Of a stretch of DNA of 64,000 bases, positions 43,977 to 55,493 are shown piece after piece. Both the position numbers and the translations under genes were made by a program. A model generated the notes under the pieces. It saw nothing but the letters and a program-made list of their open reading frames with translations. It had not been told where the DNA came from and ran no database searches. The first letter of the stretch is position 1, and every line of letters begins with the position of its first letter. Source of the stretch: Gammaproteobacteria bacterium (GTDB lineage: Bacteria; Pseudomonadota; Gammaproteobacteria; Steroidobacterales; Steroidobacteraceae); contig JAURLT010000002.1 in NCBI GenBank assembly GCA_030831085.1, positions 1 through 64,000 of the forward strand, written 5' to 3'.

Positions 43977-44881
43977 TGCGGATCCTTGCCGAGCCTGAGC
44001 GCGATGGTCCTGCCCAGTTCCTCGACGGCAAGCGCGTAGAGCAGACTCCGGTTGTAGCGCATGATGACCGTGAAGTTGTGCAGGCCCGTCAGCTGGATCG
44101 GTCCGGCCGCGCCCATCACCTCGATATCCAGGGTGGACGAATCCCCGTATTTGCCCAAGGGTGGTTTGGCCTCCGCAAGGATCGGTTCGCCGCGGCGCCA
44201 GCCGTGCTGCAGGAGGTAGTTGGCAACGCTCGAGATGGCATCGTCCCAATCGGCAAAGAGATCGCGCCGGCCGTCACCGTTGCCGTCGACTGCATAGATG
44301 CGATAACTGCGTGGCATGAACTGCCCGAAGCCCATGGCGCCAGCGTAGGAGCCGAGCGATTCAAGGGGAGAGACGCCCTCGTCGCGCACCAGCGCCAGAA
44401 ACTGTCCCAATTCGCCCAGGAAGTATTCGCTGCGCGGCGGGTAATCGAAGCCGAGTGTGACCAGTGCATCGAGTACCCGGTGCCGGCCGGTGATCCCGCC
44501 GAAGCGGGTCTCCACGCCCAGGATACCTACGATCACACGCGGGTCTACCCCCGTTTGTCGCTCGACCTCGGTCAGCCGATCGGCGTGCTCGTTCCAGAAA
44601 TCGACACCTGTAGCGATCCGCTTTTCATCGAGGAAGTTCTCGCGGTATTCGCCCCAGGTCAGGCGCTTTTCGGCTGGTCGGCTGATCAACTCGATGATGT
44701 CGGGTTGCGGCTCCGCCCGGGAAAGGAGCGATTCCACCCACTCGCGCTCGAGGCCATGCTCGGTACTGGCGGCGTCGATGAATGCCTGTACCTCGGGACG
44801 GCTGACGTCGAGTGTTGAGGCCACTGCGCCGCACGTGAACAGCCCGCCGCAGCACAGCAGGAGCAAGGCGCGAGGCTTCAC
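43973..44881 (-). CDS. mltB: Lytic murein transglycosylase B
   Basis: Cuts peptidoglycan glycan strands to 1,6-anhydroMurNAc ends. It is 302 residues. The catalytic Glu is E124 in VGILGVETRFGG. SPLESLGSYAGAMGFGQFMPRSYRIYAVDGNG-type sequence is the SLT fold core (given here in part: GAMGFGQFMPRSY), and DLFADWDDAISSVANYL follows. The GTG start overlaps the rodA stop. The N-terminal hydrophobic segment ends ...GGLFTCGAV without a good lipobox, so membrane anchoring is uncertain. Confidence 0.94.
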   Translation of the reverse strand: MKPRALLLLCCGGLFTCGAVASTLDVSRPEVQAFIDAASTEHGLEREWVESLLSRAEPQPDIIELISRPAEKRLTWGEYRENFLDEKRIATGVDFWNEHADRLTEVERQTGVDPRVIVGILGVETRFGGITGRHRVLDALVTLGFDYPPRSEYFLGELGQFLALVRDEGVSPLESLGSYAGAMGFGQFMPRSYRIYAVDGNGDGRRDLFADWDDAISSVANYLLQHGWRRGEPILAEAKPPLGKYGDSSTLDIEVMGAAGPIQLTGLHNFTVIMRYNRSLLYALAVEELGRTIALRLGKDPQ

Positions 44882-46017
44882 GCGCGGATGAGCTTGCGCT
44901 GGAATCGCATGCTCAGGAGGATACCGAAGCCCGCCATGAGGGTCACCATCGAAGTCCCTCCGTAACTGATCAGCGGCAGGGGCACGCCGACCACTGGTAG
45001 CAGTCCGGTCACCATGCCGGTATTCACGAACACGTAGACGAACAGGGTGACGGCAATGCTGCCTGCCAATAGCCGACCGTAGGTGTCGGCGCACTGGCTG
45101 GCGAGGAACAGCGCGCGACCGATCAGCATTGCATACAGGCCGAGCAGGAACGCCTGGCCGATCAGCCCGAACTCCTCACCGATCACCGCGAAGATGAAGT
45201 CGGTGGTGCGCTCAGGGAGAAATTCCAGCTGGGCCTGGCTGCCGTTCATCCAGCCCTTGCCAAACACGCCGCCGGAGCCGATGGCGATCTGCGACTGGAT
45301 GATGTGATAGCCCGAGCCCAGGGGATCGCGCTGGGGGTCCAGCAGGGTCAGGATGCGCCCGCGCTGGTAATCGTGCAGCAGGTATTGCCAGGCCACATAG
45401 CCGATCGGCACCGCCCCTGCTGCGAGGCCCCAGATCACCTTCCATGGCAGGCCCGCAAGCAGGATGACCACGAAGCCCGCGCCAGCCACCAGCAGCGCGG
45501 TGCCCAGGTCCGGCTGCAGGAAGATGAGTACGGCCGGACAGACAATAATCAGGGTGGTCACTGCCGCGTCCTTCATCGAGAGCGGCAGCGGGCGGTTGTG
45601 CAGGTAGAACGCACACATCATCGGCAGGGCCAGTTTCATCAGCTCAGAGGGCTGGAAGCGCACTACGCCGAGGTCCAGCCAGCGCTGGGCGCCCTTGCTG
45701 ACATCCCCGATGACCTCGACCGCGACCAGCATCAGCAGGCCTGCGGCGTAGACGTATGGCGAAGCCATTCTCAGGAAACGGGCCGGTACCTGCGCAATGA
45801 CCAGCAGCACCGCAAGGCCCATCCCCAGTCTCGCCAACTGCCGCAACCAGAAGCCGACTTCGCCTCCCGAGGCGCTGTACAGCACCAACAGGCCGAAGAC
45901 CGAGGTGGCCCCGATCGCCGCCAGCAGGTAACCGTCCAGATGGAACAATCGCAGCCAGCGACCGCCGGTCGGGCCGCCCTGGCCGCTGCGGGGTAGGGAG
46001 ATACCGGACAGACGCAT
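44878..46017 (-). CDS. rodA: Rod-shape glycosyltransferase RodA
   Basis: SEDS-family peptidoglycan polymerase of the elongasome, working with PBP2. It is 379 residues with about ten membrane helices. LQPDLGTALLV, SGVFGKG-like SGGVFGKGWMNGSQ, LEFLPERTTDFIFAVIGEEF and PLPLISYGGTSM are the SEDS signatures. The ATG overlaps the mrdA stop (TGATG). It is coupled to mltB downstream. Confidence 0.97.
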   Translation of the reverse strand: MRLSGISLPRSGQGGPTGGRWLRLFHLDGYLLAAIGATSVFGLLVLYSASGGEVGFWLRQLARLGMGLAVLLVIAQVPARFLRMASPYVYAAGLLMLVAVEVIGDVSKGAQRWLDLGVVRFQPSELMKLALPMMCAFYLHNRPLPLSMKDAAVTTLIIVCPAVLIFLQPDLGTALLVAGAGFVVILLAGLPWKVIWGLAAGAVPIGYVAWQYLLHDYQRGRILTLLDPQRDPLGSGYHIIQSQIAIGSGGVFGKGWMNGSQAQLEFLPERTTDFIFAVIGEEFGLIGQAFLLGLYAMLIGRALFLASQCADTYGRLLAGSIAVTLFVYVFVNTGMVTGLLPVVGVPLPLISYGGTSMVTLMAGFGILLSMRFQRKLIRA

Positions 46018-47897
46018 CACGGTCCGGTCCTCTTGAGGTAAGCATCGAAGACCGCCCGTGCCACGGGTGCCGCTACCGCGCTGCCGCTGCCGCCGTTTTC
46101 GACCAGCACGGAGACCACCAGCTTGGGATCCTCGGCCGGCGCGAAGGCCACGAACAGGGCGTGATCGCGCAGTCGTTCGTCGATCGCCTGCTCGTCGTAG
46201 CGTTCATTCTGGCCGATGGAGAACACCTGCGCCGTGCCGGTCTTGCCGGCGATGGAATAGCCCGCGCCGCTGGCCGCCCGGGCCGCAGTGCCGCGCGGAC
46301 CAGAGGTGACCGCCACCATGGCATCCACGATCACCTGCCAACTGCCCTCGTCCTGTAGCCTGACCGGCTCGAGCGGCACCGGCGCGCGTTCGCTGACGCG
46401 TCCGCTGGCAGGGTCGCGCTGCCCCCGCACCAGGCGCGGCTTGAAGTGCTTGCCGCGGGTCGCGAGCAGCGCCGTCGCGTGGGCCAGTTGCATCGGCGTG
46501 GCGGTCCAGTAACCCTGGCCGATGCCCACAATGACCGTTTCGCCCGGGAACCAAACCTGGTTTTCCCGGCTGCGAAATGCGCCCTTCTTCCAGGCCGGCG
46601 AGGGCATGATCCCGGCGCTCTCGCCGTCGATGTCCAGCCCTGTCGGTTTGCCAAAACCGTAGCGGCTCATCGAATCATGGATCCGCTCGATGCCCAGGGT
46701 CGAGGCCAGAGAATAGAAATACACGTCACAGGAGGTCATCACGGCCTCGCGCATGTCCACCGTGCCGTGCCCCTCGCGTTTCCAGTCGCGGTAACGGTGG
46801 CTGGAGTTGGGCAAGGTGAAGAAGCCGCGACAGAAGCGGCTGTCCTCCGGCGTGACCACCCCGTTTTCAAGGCCGACCAGGGCCATCAGCGGCTTGATGG
46901 TCGAGCCGGGAGGATAGGTGCCCCGCAGGGCCCGATTGAACAGCGGTTGATCGGGGTCCTGGGTCAGGCGACTGTAGTCCGAGGTGGAAATGCCTTGCGA
47001 GAACAGGTTGGGATCGTAGGTGGGCAGGCTGGCCAGCACCAGTACGTCGCCATTCCACGGGTCCATGGCGATCACGGCGCCCCGCCGGCCGGTCATGGCG
47101 GTCTCCGCCGCCCGTTGCAGTTCGATGTCCAGGCTGAGCACGAGGTCGTCTCCCGCCACGGGCAGCTCGCGCCGCATGCCGCTGTCGGCGAGTTCGCCGG
47201 TCACGCTGCGTCCCTCGGCATTCACCAGCCGTTCCCGGAAACCGCCGATGCCGTGCAGCACGCGCTCGTAGGATTTTTCCAGACCCGCCTTGCCGATCTG
47301 ATCGAGTGAGGGGTGGTAGCGTCGCTCCGGTTCCAGCCTGGCCTCGTCGTCCTCGCTGATGGCACCTACGTAACCCAGTGCGTGGGCTGCGACCGAACCA
47401 TAGGGGTAGCGACGCACTGGCCGGGTCGCCAGGGCCACGCCCGGCAGGCGGTGCCGGTTTACGGCAAACACGGCTGCCTCTTGCTCGCCAAGCCGGCCGA
47501 GGCCCACCGCCTGGAAGGCCCGCTTGGTCCGGATCTCGCGCCGGGCGTCGTCAATCCGGGTCCGGTTCAGCAAACCAAGCCGGGCCAGTTCCGCCAGGGT
47601 CTCATCAAGGTCGGTGACCTGCTCGCGGGTGAGGGTCAATTGCAGTGCCGGGACGTTCTCCGCGAGCACGCGTCCTTCGCGGTCCAGCAGCAGGCCTCGG
47701 TCAGGAGAGAGCGGGTCGACCTTGACCCGGTTGCCTTGCGACAGGGCCAGGTATTCGTCGTACTCGACGACCTGCAGCCAAAATAGTCTGGAGCCGACCA
47801 GCAGGAGGGCGGCGCCCATCAATGCGGCCGCCAGCCAGGCCCTGAAATTGAATACCTGCTGCTCCCTCAGCAGGTCCTTGACCTGATTGCGCCGCAT
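46017..47897 (-). CDS. mrdA: Penicillin-binding protein 2
   Basis: Class B transpeptidase of cell elongation. It is 626 residues (E. coli 633). A short cytoplasmic end and one transmembrane helix (about 19-40) precede the pedestal domain (RGLLLDREGRVLAENVPALQ, head subdomains up to about 245). The transpeptidase motifs are PPGSTIKPLMAL (S332, K335), MTSCDVYFYSLA for the SxN region, and IAGKTGTAQVF for KTG. It is followed by rodA and preceded by mreD. Confidence 0.97.
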   Translation of the reverse strand: MRRNQVKDLLREQQVFNFRAWLAAALMGAALLLVGSRLFWLQVVEYDEYLALSQGNRVKVDPLSPDRGLLLDREGRVLAENVPALQLTLTREQVTDLDETLAELARLGLLNRTRIDDARREIRTKRAFQAVGLGRLGEQEAAVFAVNRHRLPGVALATRPVRRYPYGSVAAHALGYVGAISEDDEARLEPERRYHPSLDQIGKAGLEKSYERVLHGIGGFRERLVNAEGRSVTGELADSGMRRELPVAGDDLVLSLDIELQRAAETAMTGRRGAVIAMDPWNGDVLVLASLPTYDPNLFSQGISTSDYSRLTQDPDQPLFNRALRGTYPPGSTIKPLMALVGLENGVVTPEDSRFCRGFFTLPNSSHRYRDWKREGHGTVDMREAVMTSCDVYFYSLASTLGIERIHDSMSRYGFGKPTGLDIDGESAGIMPSPAWKKGAFRSRENQVWFPGETVIVGIGQGYWTATPMQLAHATALLATRGKHFKPRLVRGQRDPASGRVSERAPVPLEPVRLQDEGSWQVIVDAMVAVTSGPRGTAARAASGAGYSIAGKTGTAQVFSIGQNERYDEQAIDERLRDHALFVAFAPAEDPKLVVSVLVENGGSGSAVAAPVARAVFDAYLKRTGP

Positions 47898-47903
47898 CGG
47901 GAC

Positions 47904-48383
47904 TCAGTGCCTGCCCAGGGCGCGCTGATGGAGTGCAGCGAGCAACGGCCAGAGCAGCGCGCTGGTGAGCGGATAAAGCCAGCGCCATCCGCCGCGGCCA
48001 GGCAGGCCGGCCATGCCGTCGGTCCAGAAGATCAGGAACTCATAGATAAACAGCAGGCCGGCCACCACCACCGCCTGATTGAGCGGCGGAAAGGCCCTGA
48101 CCTGCAGACGGAACTTCAGCGCGATGGCCACAGTGACCACCATAGCCAGCGCGTTCTGACCCAGCATCCCTCCCTGCAGCAGATCGAGCAGCAGTCCGGT
48201 CAGCCAGGCGGCCAGCAGTCCTGCTGGCTTCGGCCCGGCAAAGACCAGCCAGAGCAGGGTGATCGAGAGGAAGGCTGGCCTGGCCGGGTCCAGCCAGCTC
48301 GGCAGGGGGATGACGCAGGCAGCGGTCGAGGCCGCCACCAGGAGCGTCATCCGGAACACGCGCTGGGCGGTGCCGCGGGCCAC
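47904..48383 (-). CDS. mreD: Rod shape-determining protein MreD
   Basis: Small integral membrane partner of MreC in the elongasome. It is 159 residues with about five hydrophobic helices, including LSITLLWLVFAGPKPAGLLAAW-type segments and the conserved LTGLLLDLLQGGMLGQNALAM. The GTG start lies one base after the mreC stop. It shows low sequence conservation typical of the family, but position and topology are decisive. Confidence 0.93.
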   Translation of the reverse strand: MARGTAQRVFRMTLLVAASTAACVIPLPSWLDPARPAFLSITLLWLVFAGPKPAGLLAAWLTGLLLDLLQGGMLGQNALAMVVTVAIALKFRLQVRAFPPLNQAVVVAGLLFIYEFLIFWTDGMAGLPGRGGWRWLYPLTSALLWPLLAALHQRALGRH

Positions 48384-48384
48384 C

Positions 48385-49275
48385 TCAGGGCACCTCGGCG
48401 CCGTCGCTCGGCGCCTCGGGTTCTTGCACCTGGTTGTCGTACCAGGCGAGCAGGACCTCAGGGTCGCTGGAGAGCCGGGCCAGCGGTCGGACGGTCACCC
48501 GCAGGCCCTGTTCTCCAGGTTCCTTCAGCAATTCCTCGACCTCACCGACCGGGTAGCCCGGCGGAAAGACGCCACCCAGTCCGGAGGTCACTACCAGGTC
48601 ACCCGGCTCAATGTCGGCATTGCCCGGCAGGAACGGCAGCTCGATACGCTCGAGATTGCCCCTTCCGTAAGCGATGGTCCTCATGCCCGTCCGGTTGATT
48701 ACTACGGGCAGGGCGTGGGCCGGGTCGGAAATCATGATCAGCTCCGCGGAAACCGGGCCGACCCGGGTGACCTGGCCGAACACGCCCTGCGCATCGAGCG
48801 CTGGCTGGCCTACGTAGACGCCGTCCGTGCTGCCCCGATTGACCAGCACCCGGTGCCGCAGGCGGTCCATATCCAACCTGACCAGCTCGGCCACCAGGTA
48901 GCGGTCAATCACCCTGGCGGTGGTCTGGCTGGCCTCGCGCAGGCGGGCGTTTTCGCGTTCCAGTGCGTCGAGACGCATCTGCCGCAGACGCAATTCGCGG
49001 TTCTCCTCGGCCAGCCGGCCGTTTTCCCCCCGCAGCATCGAATGGGTCGCCAGACCCTCGCTCATCCAGCGGGCTGCCGAGAACGGTGCGTCAACCGAGC
49101 GTTGCAGGGGGTAGAGAGCCGCCATCAGCGCACTGCGTAGCGCGTCGAGATAGCCCGCCCGGTGATCCGCAATCATCAGGATGCCCGAGGCGATGACCAG
49201 CACGAACAGGCGGGCTGCCAGCGACGGGCCAGAAACGAGAAGCGGCCTGATGTCGTGGTCCTGTCTGGACGCCAA
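48385..49275 (-). CDS. mreC: Rod shape-determining protein MreC
   Basis: Single-pass protein whose periplasmic part organises PBP2/RodA. It is 296 residues: an N-terminal anchor (about 17-36), a coiled coil (about 60-105, ENGRLAEENRELRLRQMRLD) and a beta domain. RVIDRYLVAELVRLD, VLVNRGSTDGVYVGQPAL, GVFGQVTRVGPVSAELIMI and GDLVVTSGLGGVFPPGYPVG are conserved. The start is a TTG with GGAG about 8 bp upstream; no nearby in-frame ATG precedes the anchor. Confidence 0.95.
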   Translation of the reverse strand: MASRQDHDIRPLLVSGPSLAARLFVLVIASGILMIADHRAGYLDALRSALMAALYPLQRSVDAPFSAARWMSEGLATHSMLRGENGRLAEENRELRLRQMRLDALERENARLREASQTTARVIDRYLVAELVRLDMDRLRHRVLVNRGSTDGVYVGQPALDAQGVFGQVTRVGPVSAELIMISDPAHALPVVINRTGMRTIAYGRGNLERIELPFLPGNADIEPGDLVVTSGLGGVFPPGYPVGEVEELLKEPGEQGLRVTVRPLARLSSDPEVLLAWYDNQVQEPEAPSDGAEVP

Positions 49276-49315
49276 CGAGAGACTCCGTATCCGGAACCGC
49301 GGACGGCCCGGCGGT

Positions 49316-50791
<1,476 letters not shown>

Positions 50792-50795
<4 letters not shown>

Positions 50796-52252
50796 GTTTT
50801 CACGCCCTGACCGCGGCCGAACTGGGCCGCGCCCTGCGCCGGCGCGAGGTCTCGAGCCTCGAGCTGACCGACCATTTCCTGGCCCGCATCGAGGGCAGTG
50901 GTACCCGCCTGAACGCTTTCGTCACCGTGACGGCTGAGCGCGCCCGCGCGGACGCCAGGCGTGCGGACGCAGAGATTGCCGCCGGCCGGGGTGGCCCGTT
51001 GACCGGCGTGCCCATCGCCCACAAGGACATCTTCTGCACCGCTGGCATCCTCACCACCTGCTCCTCCCGCATGCTGGCCAACTTCACCTCACCTTACGAC
51101 GCCACGGTGGTTGAGAAGCTGACCGCGGCCGGTACCGTGCTGCTCGGCAAGACCAACATGGACGAGTTCGCCATGGGCTCCTCCAATGAGACCAGCTATT
51201 TCGGTCCCGTCCGCAACCCCTGGGACGAGGCGCGGGTGCCCGGCGGGTCCTCAGGAGGCTCGGCGGCGGCGGTGGCAGCCGGACTGGCGCCGGCGGCTAC
51301 CGGCACCGATACCGGGGGCTCGATCAGGCAGCCTGCGGCGCTCACCGGGCTCACCGGCATCAAGCCGACCTACGGGCGGGTGTCGCGCTACGGCATGATC
51401 GCCTTCGCCTCCAGCCTCGATCAGGCCGGCGTGCTGGCCCGCTCTGCCGAGGATGCAGCCCTGTTGCTGTCCGCGATGTCCGGCTTCGATCCGCGCGACT
51501 CCACTTCGGTCGAACAGCCGGTCCCGGATTACCACGCGGGTCTGGAGGCGCCACTGGCCGGCCTGCGCGTGGGCGTGATCCGCGAGTTTTTCGGTGAGGG
51601 GCTCGAGGCAGGCACCGCTGCGGCAGTCACTGGCGCGCTCGACCAATTCAAGCGCCTGGGCGCCGAGGTGGTCGAGGTGAGCCTGCCGGCCCTGCCGCTG
51701 TCGGTGCCCACTTACTACGTAGTGGCTCCGGCAGAGTGCTCCTCGAACCTGTCGCGCTTCGACGGCATCCGTTTTGGCTATCGCTGCGAGTCGCCGCGTG
51801 ACCTCTACGACCTCTACACTCGCTCGCGCGGCGAGGGCTTTGGCGACGAGGTCAAGCGGCGGATCATGACCGGCACCTACGTGCTTTCGGCCGGTTACTA
51901 CGACGCCTACTACCTGAAGGCGCAGAAGGTGCGCAGCCTGATCGCCGCTGATTTCCAACGGGCCTTCGAGAGCGTCGACCTGTTGTTCGGCCCCACCGCG
52001 CCCACTCCCGCCTTCGGGATCGGCGAGAAGGTCGACGACCCGGTCACCATGTACCTGAACGACATCTACACCATCGGTGCCAACCTGGCCGGCCTGCCCG
52101 CCCTGTCTGCGCCCTGTGGCCTGGTGGATGGCCTGCCGGTCGGCTTTCAGTTGATCGGCCCGCAGTTCTCGGAGTCGCGCCTGCTGTCGGCCACCCACGC
52201 CTATCAGCGCGAGACCGATTGGCACCGGCGCCTGCCGCCGGCCTGGGCCTGA
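50792..52252 (+). CDS. gatA: Asp/Glu-tRNA amidotransferase subunit A
   Basis: Amidase-signature subunit that releases ammonia from glutamine for transamidation of Glu-tRNA(Gln) or Asp-tRNA(Asn). It is 486 residues. The Ser-cisSer-Lys triad is K78 (PIAHKDIF), S153 ([10 protein letters not shown]) and S177 ([11 protein letters not shown]). [11 protein letters not shown] and the C-terminal [14 protein letters not shown] are conserved. The GTG start overlaps the gatC stop. Confidence 0.98.
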
Positions 52253-52264
52253 GGAGGGCATGGC

Positions 52265-53707
52265 TTGAGCAACGAATGGGAAGTGGTGATCGGGCTGGAG
52301 ATCCATGCCCAGCTGGCCACCCGCAGCAAGATTTTTTCAGGCTCCTCGACCGCCTTCGGGGCGGCGCCCAACGTCCAGGCCAACCTGGTCGACCTGGGTT
52401 ACCCGGGCGTGTTGCCGGTGCTGAACGCCGAGGCCGTGCGCATGGCGGCGCGCTTTGGCCTGGCGATCGGCGCCACCGTGGCTCACCGCTCGGTGTTCGC
52501 GCGCAAGAACTACTTTTATCCGGACTTGCCCAAGGGCTACCAGATCAGCCAGTACGAACTGCCGATCGTGCAGGACGGCAGGGTGGACATCGTCCTCGAC
52601 GACGGCAGCACCAAGGTCATCGGGGTGACCCGGGCGCACCTGGAGGAAGACGCTGGCAAGTCACTGCACGAGGAGTTGCCCGGCCAGTCCGGTATCGACC
52701 TCAACCGTGCGGGCACCCCGCTGCTGGAAATCGTCTCGGAGCCGGACCTGCGCTCGGCCCGCGAGGCGATCGCCTACATGAAAAAGATCCACACCCTGGT
52801 GCGCTACCTCGAGATCTGCGACGGCAATATGCAGGAAGGCTCGTTTCGCTGCGATGCCAATGTCTCGATCCGGCGTCTCGGCCGACGGGAGTTTGGCACC
52901 CGCTGCGAGATCAAGAATCTCAACTCCTTCCGCTTCGTCGAAAAGGCCATCAACCACGAGGTGGCCCGCCAGATCGACGTGCTGGAGGGTGGCGGGTCCA
53001 TCGTGCAGGAAACGCGGCTCTACGATCCCGGCAAGGACGAAACCCGCTCGATGCGCTCCAAGGAAGAGGCCAACGACTATCGCTACTTCCCGGACCCCGA
53101 CCTGCTGCCGCTGGTGCTGGACGCCGGCTGGATCGAGTCCCTGCGGGCCACGCTTCCGGAGTTGCCGGACGCCAAGGCGGAACGCCTGGTGACCGAACAC
53201 GGCCTGCCCGCTTACGATGCCGGAGTCCTGTCCGCCAGTCGCGAGTTGGCCGACTACTACGAAGCGGTGATCGGGCTGGTCGGTGGGCAGCCCAAGCTGG
53301 TCGCCAACTGGGTCATGGGCGACCTCTCCGCGCTGCTTAATCGTGACGGCCTCGACATCCAGATGTCGCGAGTGAGCACGCAGCGTCTGGCCGGCCTCAT
53401 CGCGCGCATCGTCGACGGCACGCTCTCGGGCAAGCTGGCCAAGGAGGTGCTGGAGACGATGTGGGACGAGGGCTCTGATGCCGATGCTGTCATCGAGGCG
53501 AAGGGCCTCCGGCAGATCACCGACACGGCGGCGATCGAGACCGTCATCCGCAAGGTGATGGAGGATAACCCTGGCCAGCTGGCCGACTATCGCAGCGGTA
53601 AAGACAAGCTGTTCGGCTTCTTCGTCGGCCAGGTCATGAAGGCGACGGGTGGCAAGGCCAATCCAGGGCAGGTCAACGAGCTGCTCAAGCACCTGCTGGC
53701 CGGTTAA
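52265..53707 (+). CDS. gatB: Asp/Glu-tRNA amidotransferase subunit B
   Basis: Kinase/amidotransferase subunit that activates the tRNA-bound Glu or Asp. It is 480 residues. The TTG start has GAGGAGGG 6 bp upstream; the ATG five bases before it hits a stop after two codons. [17 protein letters not shown] is the N-terminus, and [46 protein letters not shown] and [17 protein letters not shown] are the core. The C-terminal tRNA-binding YqeY-like tail ends [17 protein letters not shown]. Confidence 0.98.
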   Translation: MSNEWEVVIGLEIHAQLATRSKIFSGSSTAFGAAPNVQANLVDLGYPGVLPVLNAEAVRMAARFGLAIGATVAHRSVFARKNYFYPDLPKGYQISQYELPIVQDGRVDIVLDDGSTKVIGVTRAHLEEDAGKSLHEELPGQSGIDLNRAGTPLLEIVSEPDLRSAREAIAYMKKIHTLVRYLEICDGNMQEGSFRCDANVSIRRLGRREFGTRCEIKNLNSFRFVEKAINHEVARQIDVLEGGGSIVQETRLYDPGKDETRSMRSKEEANDYRYFPDPDLLPLVLDAGWIESLRATLPELPDAKAERLVTEHGLPAYDAGVLSASRELADYYEAVIGLVGGQPKLVANWVMGDLSALLNRDGLDIQMSRVSTQRLAGLIARIVDGTLSGKLAKEVLETMWDEGSDADAVIEAKGLRQITDTAAIETVIRKVMEDNPGQLADYRSGKDKLFGFFVGQVMKATGGKANPGQVNELLKHLLAG

Positions 53708-53709
53708 GC

Positions 53710-54597
53710 GTGGGCGACAACGACCAGCTTCGGCGTTTCCTGTTCGAGGATCTGCCGGTTCGCGGCCAGTTCGTCAGGCTGGACGCGAGCTGGCGCGCCA
53801 TCATCGAACATCAGGAGTATCCTTCGCTGGTGGTCCACACCCTGGGTGAGGCCATGGCGGCGAGTGTCCTGATGGCCGGCACCCTGAAGTTCGAGGGCCG
53901 TCTGTTGTTGCAGTGTCAGGGCCCGGGGCCGCTGCGACTGCTGCTTGCCGAATGCACCCATGCCCGCGCCGTTCGCGGCGTGGCCCGACTGGCTGGCGCT
54001 TGCCCCGAAGCAGCGCCGCTGGCCGTGCTAACCGGCGGTGGGCAGCTCTCGATGACCATCGAAAACCCGGACCGCGATCAGCGTTACCAGGGCGTTGTGC
54101 CCATGGAACAGGAACGGCTTGCAGGGTGCCTGGAGGCCTACTTTGAGCGCTCCGAGCAGCTACCGAGCCGACTGATGCTGGCGGCGACCCAGAACCGAGC
54201 GGCCGGGCTGCTGCTACAGAGGATTCCGGCGGGCGAGGAGGGTGAGGAGCCCACGGCCGAGGCCTGGGAGCGCCTTGGCCTGCTGCTGGCCACGCTGACC
54301 GCGGAGGAGCTCCTGCACCAGCCCTGCGAGGTCATTCTCCACCGGCTTTTCAACGAGGACGACCTGCGCCTGTTCGAGGGCGAACCGGTCTTCTTCCAGT
54401 GCGCCTGCTCGCGTGAGCGAGTAGAGGGCATCCTGCAGTCCCTCGGCGCCGCAGAGGTGGAGGCGGTGCTGGCAGAACAGGGTCGGGTAGAGGTGCGCTG
54501 CGAGTTCTGCAACCGGGCCTGGACCTTCGATGCGGTGGACGTCGGGCGGGTCATGGCCGACACGCCGGCCACGTCGCAGGGAGCTGGTCCCCACTGA
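53710..54597 (+). CDS. hslO: Redox-regulated chaperone Hsp33
   Basis: Zinc-bound holdase that becomes active under oxidative stress. It is 295 residues. The redox switch is CxC (C231, C233) and CxxC (C264, C267), 30 residues apart, as in E. coli. The N-terminal part has VRLDASWRAIIEHQEYP and VLMAGTLKFEGRLLLQCQG; AVLTGGGQLSMTIE and VPMEQERLAGCLEAYFERSE follow. The GTG start is 2 bp after gatB. It is placed with gatCAB and the methionine genes, with no obvious functional link. Confidence 0.96.
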   Translation: MGDNDQLRRFLFEDLPVRGQFVRLDASWRAIIEHQEYPSLVVHTLGEAMAASVLMAGTLKFEGRLLLQCQGPGPLRLLLAECTHARAVRGVARLAGACPEAAPLAVLTGGGQLSMTIENPDRDQRYQGVVPMEQERLAGCLEAYFERSEQLPSRLMLAATQNRAAGLLLQRIPAGEEGEEPTAEAWERLGLLLATLTAEELLHQPCEVILHRLFNEDDLRLFEGEPVFFQCACSRERVEGILQSLGAAEVEAVLAEQGRVEVRCEFCNRAWTFDAVDVGRVMADTPATSQGAGPH

Positions 54598-54611
54598 GGT
54601 ACACTCCGGGC

Positions 54612-55493
54612 ATGGACGCGCCAGCCAGACCGCCGGTCGAAGTTTCCTTCGAGTTTTTCCCACCGGGCGACGCCGCCATGGCCGATTTGCTGTGGTCGTC
54701 GCTGCAGCGACTCGCCCCGCTGGCGCCAAGGTTCGTGTCGGTGACCTACGGGGCCGATGGGTCCACCCGCGAGCGCACCCACGAAGTGGTGACCCGCATC
54801 CAGCGCGAAACTGGACTCACTGCGGCGCCCCACCTGACCTGCGTCGGCGCCGAACGCGGCGAGGTGCTCGACATCGCCCGCCGCTACTGGGACGAGGGCG
54901 TGCGCCATATCGTGGCCTTGCGCGGCGATCCCCCGGCAGGCAGCGACGGGTACCGGCCCCATCCGGGTGGCTTCGCCTACGCGGCCGATCTGGTGGCGGG
55001 GCTCCGGCAAGTGGCGGATTTCGAGGTGTCGGTCGCTGCCTACCCCGAAACACACCCAGAAGCGGCCAACCCTGCCTTCGACATAGAGGTCCTCAAGCGT
55101 AAGCAGGACGCCGGCGCGACCCGGGCCATTACCCAGTTCTTTTTCTCGACCTCGACTTACCTGCGTTTCCGGGAGGCCTGCGTGGCAGCGGGCGTGACCC
55201 TGCCCATAGTTCCGGGCATCCTGCCGATCACGCGCTTCCCCCAGCTGGCCCGCTTCGCCGCGCGTTGCGGCGCCTCGGTGCCCGAGTGGCTGCGCGAGCG
55301 TTTCGAGGGCCTCGACGATGACGCCGAGACCCGGCGCCTGATTGCCGCCTCGGTGGCCATCGAGCAGGTGGCCAGGTTGCGCCGTGAGGGCGTCGACGAA
55401 TTCCACTTCTACACGCTCAACCGCGCCGAACTGACCTACGCGATCTGCCATGCGCTGGGTCGGCGCGCCGCTGCCGCGGGCACACGGACGTGA
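54612..55493 (+). CDS. metF: 5,10-methylenetetrahydrofolate reductase
   Basis: Flavoenzyme producing 5-methyltetrahydrofolate for MetH. It is 293 residues (E. coli 296). [10 protein letters not shown] is the N-terminal strand with the catalytic Glu. [35 protein letters not shown] and [15 protein letters not shown] are conserved; [15 protein letters not shown] closes the barrel. It overlaps metH by 4 bp (GTGA), so substrate supply and use are translationally linked. Confidence 0.97.
   Translation: MDAPARPPVEVSFEFFPPGDAAMADLLWSSLQRLAPLAPRFVSVTYGADGSTRERTHEVVTRIQRETGLTAAPHLTCVGAERGEVLDIARRYWDEGVRHIVALRGDPPAGSDGYRPHPGGFAYAADLVAGLRQVADFEVSVAAYPETHPEAANPAFDIEVLKRKQDAGATRAITQFFFSTSTYLRFREACVAAGVTLPIVPGILPITRFPQLARFAARCGASVPEWLRERFEGLDDDAETRRLIAASVAIEQVARLRREGVDEFHFYTLNRAELTYAICHALGRRAAAAGTRT

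Noticed and set aside
43973-44881. MltB as a lipoprotein
   Set aside because: The cysteine in GLFTCGA is preceded by Thr at -1 and Phe at -2, which does not fit the lipobox, so only an exported protein is claimed.
55400-55489. Cobalamin riboswitch upstream of metH
   Set aside because: metH overlaps metF by 4 bp and the upstream sequence is metF coding DNA without a visible B12-box-like structure.
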